Assembly: GCF_000336635.1 (NCBI RefSeq)
Contig: NZ_AOLY01000003.1
Span: 1-46,458, forward strand
DNA length: 46,458 nucleotides
Direction of reading: 5' to 3'
Source of the DNA: Haloarcula japonica DSM 6131
GTDB taxonomy: Archaea; Halobacteriota; Halobacteria; Halobacteriales; Haloarculaceae
The stretch's first letter is position 1. Every line of letters starts with the position of its first letter. Below the pieces are notes generated by a model, which did not search any database, was not told where the DNA came from, and was given only the letters and a program-made list of their open reading frames with translations. Of this stretch, positions 42,281 through 46,458 are shown piece by piece. The translations under genes and the position numbers were made by a program.

Positions 42281-42828
42281 AATCAGGGGCACGGGCCCTC
42301 GGCGTTGCGGAGTCGTACCGGGCGGAAACCAGTCAGTTCGCTGGCGCTGTCGTCCGCGCCAGTCGCGTGGCTGACGGCTTTGTTTTCAGTACTGCCACGG
42401 TCGGCGGGAGCGATGCGACCGAGACAGTGTGTGAAATGGTCGACCGACTGGACCGCGAGGACATCCGCTACCTGCTGGTGGCTGGTCTCGCGCCAGCGTG
42501 GTTCAATGTACTCGACCTCCGGCAGATTCACCATCACACTGACCTACCGGTCGTCTCGGTCACCTTCGAGTCCTCGCCAGGGCTCGAAGGGGCCATCCGC
42601 GAGGCGTTCGACGACCCTGATACCATACAGGACCGGCTGGCGACCTACCGTGCCCAGCCGGAGCGCCGACCGGTGTCGGTGAACGGCGAGACGGTGTACA
42701 TTCGGAGTGTCGGTATCGACGACAGCGCCGCCGCAGATGTGGTCCGGGCGTTCACGCCGGAGGGGAGCCGTCCGGAACCCCTCCGAGTCGCCCGACTGGC
42801 GGCGCGGGGACTGGCCGAGATGGAGTGA
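42277..42828 (+). CDS. DUF99 family protein (endonuclease V-like)
   Basis: This 183-residue protein is of the archaeal DUF99/UPF0215 family, which is structurally related to endonuclease V and is annotated in some haloarchaea as endonuclease dU. It has KSGARALGVAESYR at the start, LLVAGLAPAWFNVLDL near residue 66 and DLPVVSVTFESS near residue 89. The nuclease activity has, to my knowledge, little direct proof. The start is a GTG overlapping the DUF5786 stop. A family 4 uracil-DNA glycosylase lies 0.8 kb downstream. Confidence 0.88.
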   Translation: MKSGARALGVAESYRAETSQFAGAVVRASRVADGFVFSTATVGGSDATETVCEMVDRLDREDIRYLLVAGLAPAWFNVLDLRQIHHHTDLPVVSVTFESSPGLEGAIREAFDDPDTIQDRLATYRAQPERRPVSVNGETVYIRSVGIDDSAAADVVRAFTPEGSRPEPLRVARLAARGLAEME

Positions 42829-42967
42829 GTCGGATGCGGTAGCGTCCGACCGGCGACGGATGACACAGTCCACCAAGATAGTCGAACAAGCCGGAGACCC
42901 CTCTGTCAGGAGCCACAGCTAAAGTTATCTATTGCTAAGTTAGATCTGCGGCCCGAAAGCATTTTGA

Positions 42968-43010
42968 TAGCTATTACTGCCTCATCATTGCCTACAGTTA
43001 GTAATAGCTA
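42968..43010. repeat. perfect inverted repeat upstream of the RidA gene
   Basis: TAGCTATTACT (42968-42978) and AGTAATAGCTA (43000-43010) are perfect 11-bp inverted repeats 21 bases apart in an AT-rich region. A smaller palindrome CTAAGTTAG (42935-42943) lies just upstream. The repeat ends 32 bases before the ATG at 43043, where the promoter is expected. Confidence 0.6.
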
Positions 43011-43042
43011 AACATACCCTGATTAGCTGGCACTGTGTTTGT

Positions 43043-43495
43043 ATGCATACAATGGCAGAGAGCAAGACACAGGTGAGGAATGCTGTAGAGCCCGCAGAAA
43101 CGAACGAACAGACGAACATCGACAGTAATGTGATCCGGTACGAGGGAGACCAGTCGACAGAGCACAGCGTGTACGGCAAGCGCCAGCAGGACAGTCAGCT
43201 CATATTCTTCGACGGACAGGTTCCGGACGCAGACACGGCTCGCAACGGCGATGTGCAGGAACAGACGCTGGCCGCACTCGATCAGATTCGTGCGATGGCT
43301 GCCGACTCCGGTCTCGAACCGCGTGACCTGCTGCGGACGACGGTGTACCTCACGGAGATGGATCAGCTACCAGCGGTCAAGCAGGCGTACGCGGCGTTTT
43401 TCGACTGGCAGCGACCGTCACGGAGTGTCGTCGGCGTTGCAAGCCTGCCGAACGACGCGGCGGTGCAGATCGAAGCAACCGGTGTAAAGCGGTAG
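43043..43495 (+). CDS. RidA family protein
   Basis: This 150-residue protein has an N-terminal extension of about 40 polar residues before the RidA domain. The domain shows LIFFDGQVPDADTARNGDVQEQTLAALDQI and SRSVVGVASLPNDAAVQIEATG; the Arg of PSRS is in the place of the substrate-carboxylate Arg of RidA. RidA enzymes hydrolyse reactive enamine/imine intermediates of amino acid metabolism. The start could also be the ATG at 43052. Confidence 0.85.
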   Translation: MHTMAESKTQVRNAVEPAETNEQTNIDSNVIRYEGDQSTEHSVYGKRQQDSQLIFFDGQVPDADTARNGDVQEQTLAALDQIRAMAADSGLEPRDLLRTTVYLTEMDQLPAVKQAYAAFFDWQRPSRSVVGVASLPNDAAVQIEATGVKR

Positions 43496-43584
43496 TCGCG
43501 GCCAGCGTCTTCCGCCGTCGGCCTCGGTCGAATGCCTGCCGGCGGACCGCTGCGTTTGAGAGCCCCCGGTGCAAACGACGGTGC

Positions 43585-44172
43585 ATGGAGCAGATGGACG
43601 GCCTCGACGTCGTCGGCTGTGAGCGCTGTGACGACCTCTGTCGCTCGCGCTCGCGCATCGTCAACGGCGTCGGCCCCGCGGACGCGGACCTGCTGTTCGT
43701 CGGGGAGGCCCCCGGCGCGAACGAGGACGAACAGGGCGAGCCGTTCGTCGGGCGGAGCGGCGACGTGCTCGACGATGGGTTGCGCGATGCCGGCCTCGAC
43801 CGCGGCGACGTGCGCATCACGAACTGCGTGCGCTGTCGCCCGCCGGACAACCGCGACCCGCGAACAGGCGAACTCGCGAACTGCCGCGACTATCTGGAGA
43901 CGGAAATCGACCGGATCAACCCCGAAGTCGTCGTGACGCTCGGGAAAGTGCCGGCCGAGCACCTGCTAGGGCGTGATGTCGCTGTCACCGGCGAAGCGGG
44001 CGACGTGTTCGACGTGGCTATCGCCGGCCAGCCGCGTCGCGTTCTCGTCTCCGTCCACCCGGCGGCGACGCTGTACGACCCGAGCCAGAAAGAGACGTTC
44101 GAGGCCGCGCTGACGACTGCCGCGGAGTTTACCGACGCCCAGAGCGGTCAGTCGCGACTCGGCGAGTTTTAA
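43585..44172 (+). CDS. udg: uracil-DNA glycosylase, family 4 (4Fe-4S)
   Basis: This 195-residue enzyme removes uracil from DNA. It has the 4Fe-4S cysteines C12 and C15 (CERC), C in NCVRCRPP near residue 82 and C in LANCRDYL near residue 101. Motif A is GEAPGANEDEQGEPFVGRSG near residue 40, and the His motif is VSVHPAATLYDP near residue 155. In the family 4 active site GEAPG supplies the activating acidic residue. GCGTTTGAG (43552-43560) is a weak TATA-like box. Confidence 0.93.
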   Translation: MEQMDGLDVVGCERCDDLCRSRSRIVNGVGPADADLLFVGEAPGANEDEQGEPFVGRSGDVLDDGLRDAGLDRGDVRITNCVRCRPPDNRDPRTGELANCRDYLETEIDRINPEVVVTLGKVPAEHLLGRDVAVTGEAGDVFDVAIAGQPRRVLVSVHPAATLYDPSQKETFEAALTTAAEFTDAQSGQSRLGEF

Positions 44173-44199
44173 GAGAGTCGGATAGTGCGCTCCGGACCG

Positions 44200-44565
44200 C
44201 TAGTTCGCTGCGATGTCCATCGCCTCTGCCTTCGTGTCGACCAGCGAAATGTCGACACCCGAGATCTCGCCGACCTGGCTCTTGAGCGCCATCTTCTTGA
44301 TCCCCTCGGAGACGATGACCCAGTTCGTGATACCGAATTCCTTGCCCGCCTCAGCGGCCTCCTGTGCTCGCGCGAATACGTCGTCGTTCAGTGACGCCTC
44401 CATCTGGAGATTTGAGATGTGCGTATCGACCGCCGGCTGTGAGGCGAGTTCCTCGAACCGTTCATTGACTTTCGCGAACGTCTCGTCCGTCATCTCCATT
44501 TCTTCTGGAAATTCAGCAATGAGAACGTTACCATCGACGTGCAGAACGCCTGTAATATCGACCAT
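44200..44565 (-). CDS. small conserved protein of unknown function
   Basis: This is a 121-residue soluble alpha/beta protein. It begins MVDITGVLHVDGNVLIAEFP, has a central helix EMTDETFAKVNERFEELA and a strand-helix pair FGITNWVIVSEGIKKMALKSQVGE. The pattern slightly resembles STAS/SpoIIAA-like domains, but I see no diagnostic motif. The TATA box GTTTTATTGATATA (44582-44595, minus) lies about 24 bases before the ATG at 44565, which supports this start over one 8 codons upstream. Confidence 0.7.
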   Translation of the reverse strand: MVDITGVLHVDGNVLIAEFPEEMEMTDETFAKVNERFEELASQPAVDTHISNLQMEASLNDDVFARAQEAAEAGKEFGITNWVIVSEGIKKMALKSQVGEISGVDISLVDTKAEAMDIAAN

Positions 44566-44650
44566 CAACGGGCTTATGGGGTATATCAATAAAACAGGGG
44601 CGGCCTATTTTCATAGTTGATATTCTCCTCAGTTCCGGGTGTCTGACTGT

Positions 44651-44722
44651 AAGCGGCACCTCCCACCGGACAGTGGGCATGCCGAAGGCTTGTTCGAACA
44701 GGAAGTCACTTAGCCCCTGTTC
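44651..44722 (+). repeat. hairpins upstream of hisH
   Basis: AAG-CGGC-CCCAC (44651-44666) pairs with GTGGG-GCCG-CTT (44673-44691) in an interrupted stem. GAACAGG (44696-44702) pairs with CCTGTTC (44716-44722). They lie within 86 bases of the hisH ATG. If transcription starts from the AT-rich box near 44610-44625, they form a leader. If it starts from the weak ACTTAG box near 44708, they are only DNA. Confidence 0.4.
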
Positions 44723-44736
44723 GCCTACAACCCCGC

Positions 44737-45384
44737 ATGAGTGTCAGACAGACGACCGCGGACGTGGTCGTCGTCGATTACGGACTGGGGAACCTCCGGA
44801 GCGTCACGCGCGGCCTGGAGCGGGCCGGCGCAGACGTCACCCTCTCGGAGGACCCGGCGGAGTTCGACGCGGCCGACGGTATCGTCCTCCCCGGCGTCGG
44901 GGCCTTCTCCGAAGGGATGGACAACGCCGGGCCGTTCCGCGAGGCGCTGGTCGAGCAGGCGGAGGCCGGCAAGCCCCTGTTCGGAATCTGTCTCGGGATG
45001 CAGATGCTCCTGACGACGAGCGAGGAGGCCGACCACGAAGGCCAGGGCGACGCCGAGGGGCTGGACCTCATTCCCGGGGAGAACGTCCGTTTCAGCCGCG
45101 ACCAGACCGTGCCACACATGGGCTGGAACGAACTCGACGTGACGCGAGACCCCCCGCTTGTGGAGGGCGTCGACGGGGAGCACGCCTACTTCGTCCACTC
45201 CTACTACGCCGTCCCCGACGACGAGGCTGCGACGGTGGCGACGACGGACTACGGGACGGACTTCGCCTCTATCGTCGCCAACGACGCCGGCAACGTCTTT
45301 GGCACGCAGTTCCACCCGGAGAAGTCGGGCGAGACGGGGCTTCGCATCCTCCGGAACTACGTCGACTACTGCCTCGACCACTGA
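44737..45384 (+). CDS. hisH: imidazole glycerol phosphate synthase subunit HisH
   Basis: This 215-residue class I glutamine amidotransferase supplies ammonia to HisF in histidine synthesis. The catalytic triad is Cys85 (GICLGMQ), His193 and Glu195 (FHPEKSG). The start VVVDYGLGNLRSV is typical. hisF is not adjacent, so the his genes are dispersed, as often seen in haloarchaea. The SDR gene follows after 20 bases. Confidence 0.96.
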   Translation: MSVRQTTADVVVVDYGLGNLRSVTRGLERAGADVTLSEDPAEFDAADGIVLPGVGAFSEGMDNAGPFREALVEQAEAGKPLFGICLGMQMLLTTSEEADHEGQGDAEGLDLIPGENVRFSRDQTVPHMGWNELDVTRDPPLVEGVDGEHAYFVHSYYAVPDDEAATVATTDYGTDFASIVANDAGNVFGTQFHPEKSGETGLRILRNYVDYCLDH

Positions 45385-45404
45385 GTTCTGGACTCGGGAT
45401 TCGT

Positions 45405-46250
45405 ATGTCTACAGGTGATTCTGTCGTTCTGCTCACCGGCGCAGCGTCGGGCATCGGTGCGGCGACGGCGCGGGCGTTCGCCGACGACGGCTGGACGGTC
45501 TACGCGACGGACGTCGAGAGCGAGTTTCCAGCGGCCATCCGCGAGCGCTGTCGGTGTCTCGAACTCGACGTGACCGACGACGCACAGATTGAGGCCGTCG
45601 TTGGTCAAATCATCACGGAGACCGGCCGGCTCGACTGCCTAGTGAACAACGCGGGCTACGGCGTCGCCGGTCCGGTCGAGGACGTTTCCAGCGACGACGT
45701 TCGCGAGCAGTTCGACGTGCTGGTCCACGGGCCACACCGACTTGCACAGGCGGTGCTACCGGAAATGCGAGAACACGGCGGGCGCATCATCACTGTCTCC
45801 AGCGTGCTGGGCCACACCGCCTCGCCGGGACTCGGCGCGTATTCGGCCGGCAAGGCAGCCGTCGAGTCCCTGACCGACGCGCTCCGGATCGAGGTCGCCG
45901 GCGCGGACGACATCCACGTCTCGCTGGTCGAACCGGCATGGGTCGACACGGGGTTCGCCGACGGCGCGCTGGGGAGCCTGCCCGACGAGGATCGGACGCC
46001 AACCTATGACCGGACGTACGACGCACTCGAAACCGGCTGGGTCCTCACCGGCGGGCCGCTGGCGACGACGCCAGAGGCCGTCGCCGCGACGGTCCTTTCG
46101 GCAGCGACCGACACCTCTCCGAAGGCCCGCTACCCCGTCGGCACGTTCGCCACGTTCGTCCGGTGGACCCACTGGCTCCCGGCGCGACTTCAGGACCCGA
46201 TTCACCGCGGCTTCGGCCGAATAAGTTCGTTGCTGGGGCGGTGGCTATGA
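45405..46250 (+). CDS. short-chain dehydrogenase/reductase
   Basis: This 281-residue SDR has the cofactor motif LLTGAASGIGAATA near residue 10, NNAGYG near residue 83, the catalytic Ser in ITVSS near residue 128 and Tyr-x3-Lys in YSAGK near residue 146. TDVES after the second strand hints at an NAD preference. The substrate is unknown. It is probably co-transcribed with hisH and overlaps the next gene by ATGA. Confidence 0.92.
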   Translation: MSTGDSVVLLTGAASGIGAATARAFADDGWTVYATDVESEFPAAIRERCRCLELDVTDDAQIEAVVGQIITETGRLDCLVNNAGYGVAGPVEDVSSDDVREQFDVLVHGPHRLAQAVLPEMREHGGRIITVSSVLGHTASPGLGAYSAGKAAVESLTDALRIEVAGADDIHVSLVEPAWVDTGFADGALGSLPDEDRTPTYDRTYDALETGWVLTGGPLATTPEAVAATVLSAATDTSPKARYPVGTFATFVRWTHWLPARLQDPIHRGFGRISSLLGRWL

Positions 46251-46432
46251 CGCGACTGGCCGACGGCGACCGGGTTCGGCTCTCGACCGGCCACGAGGTG
46301 ACGCTCCCGTTGGTCACCGAGGCGACGGTCGCCGGCGCGGTGCTCCCGGCGCGATACGACGTTGCCGAGTCGCTGCTGCCCGACGGGCTGACGCCGGTTC
46401 GAGCGACGGCCAGCCGGGCCGCAGTCGTGCTC
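46247..46432 (+). CDS. N-terminal part of an acetoacetate decarboxylase-like protein
   Basis: The gene starts in an ATGA overlap with the SDR stop and runs to the point where adapter sequence begins. The about 62 genuine residues include GHEVTLPLVTEATVAGAVLP and LLPDGLTPVRATASRAAV, a pattern of acetoacetate decarboxylase-family proteins. The catalytic Lys region is missing, so the assignment is tentative. Codons after 46432 are not biological. Confidence 0.55.
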
Positions 46433-46458
46433 CTGTCTCTTATACACATCTCTGAGCG
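46433..46458 (+). other. Nextera transposase adapter (assembly contamination)
   Basis: The last 26 bases begin with the 19-bp Tn5 mosaic end CTGTCTCTTATACACATCT (46433-46451) followed by CTGAGCG, the start of an early Nextera adapter. It is a library artefact at a contig edge and not chromosomal sequence. Confidence 0.95.

Noticed and set aside
46433..46458. Continuation of the acetoacetate decarboxylase-like reading frame to the end of the window
   Set aside because: These bases are a transposase adapter, so the codons are artefacts.

Overview
The window is part of a haloarchaeal chromosome. The coding sequence is GC-rich and nearly every protein is strongly acidic. Many genes have a TATA-like box 24-30 bases before the start codon, as expected for leaderless archaeal transcripts. 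The information-processing genes are archaeal: PCNA, primase large subunit, Hjc, aIF2 gamma, RpoE1/Rpo7, Spt4, L40e and Tsr3. A Haloarcula-like genus is plausible, but the sequence alone does not prove it. The last 26 bases are a Nextera-type sequencing adapter, so the window ends at the edge of a draft contig. I see no rRNA, tRNA, CRISPR array or insertion sequence.

Layout. 1-6411: replication and repair genes (pcn, hjc, priL) mixed with a hydrolase, a SWIM zinc protein, a DUF4382 lipoprotein and two membrane proteins. 6689-13760: a small protein, a left-handed beta-helix transferase, S-adenosylhomocysteine metabolism (ahcY and an mtaD-type deaminase) around a very acidic secreted protein, then an MFS transporter and hisG. 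13983-18684: a membrane protein, a tRNA G10 methylase, a rubredoxin-like peptide, and a tight operon aIF2gamma - PIN - rpoE1 - spt4 - GTP-dependent dephospho-CoA kinase. 18972-25886: an HTH/zinc regulator, small membrane proteins, a DUF5787 nuclease-like protein, a PhnP-like metallo-hydrolase, and a divergent pair of AAA ATPase and five-repeat DUF1508 membrane protein. 25973-33668: a flavin-binding protein, thiolase, Nudix, thioesterase, a KefB-type antiporter, MscS, an MBL hydrolase and a Usp. 33748-41934: serS, a methyltransferase, a long-tailed peroxiredoxin with an NTF2-like partner, tsr3, an enolase-superfamily protein, L40e, a GAF sensor and another MBL hydrolase. 42095-46432: DUF5786/DUF99, RidA, a family 4 uracil-DNA glycosylase, a small conserved protein, hisH, an SDR and the start of an acetoacetate-decarboxylase-like gene.

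Most genes are housekeeping, and I found no defence island or obvious prophage. The unexplained signals are mostly between genes: a 17-base motif shared by two promoters, several palindromes placed just upstream of TATA boxes, clusters of GC-rich hairpins after ahcY and hisG, and a 155-bp nested inverted-repeat element before L40e. Protein-level oddities are a peroxiredoxin with a long acidic tail and an altered active-site motif, a secreted protein dense in N-glycosylation sequons, and two membrane proteins sharing an uncharacterised four-helix module, one of them fused to five DUF1508 repeats.
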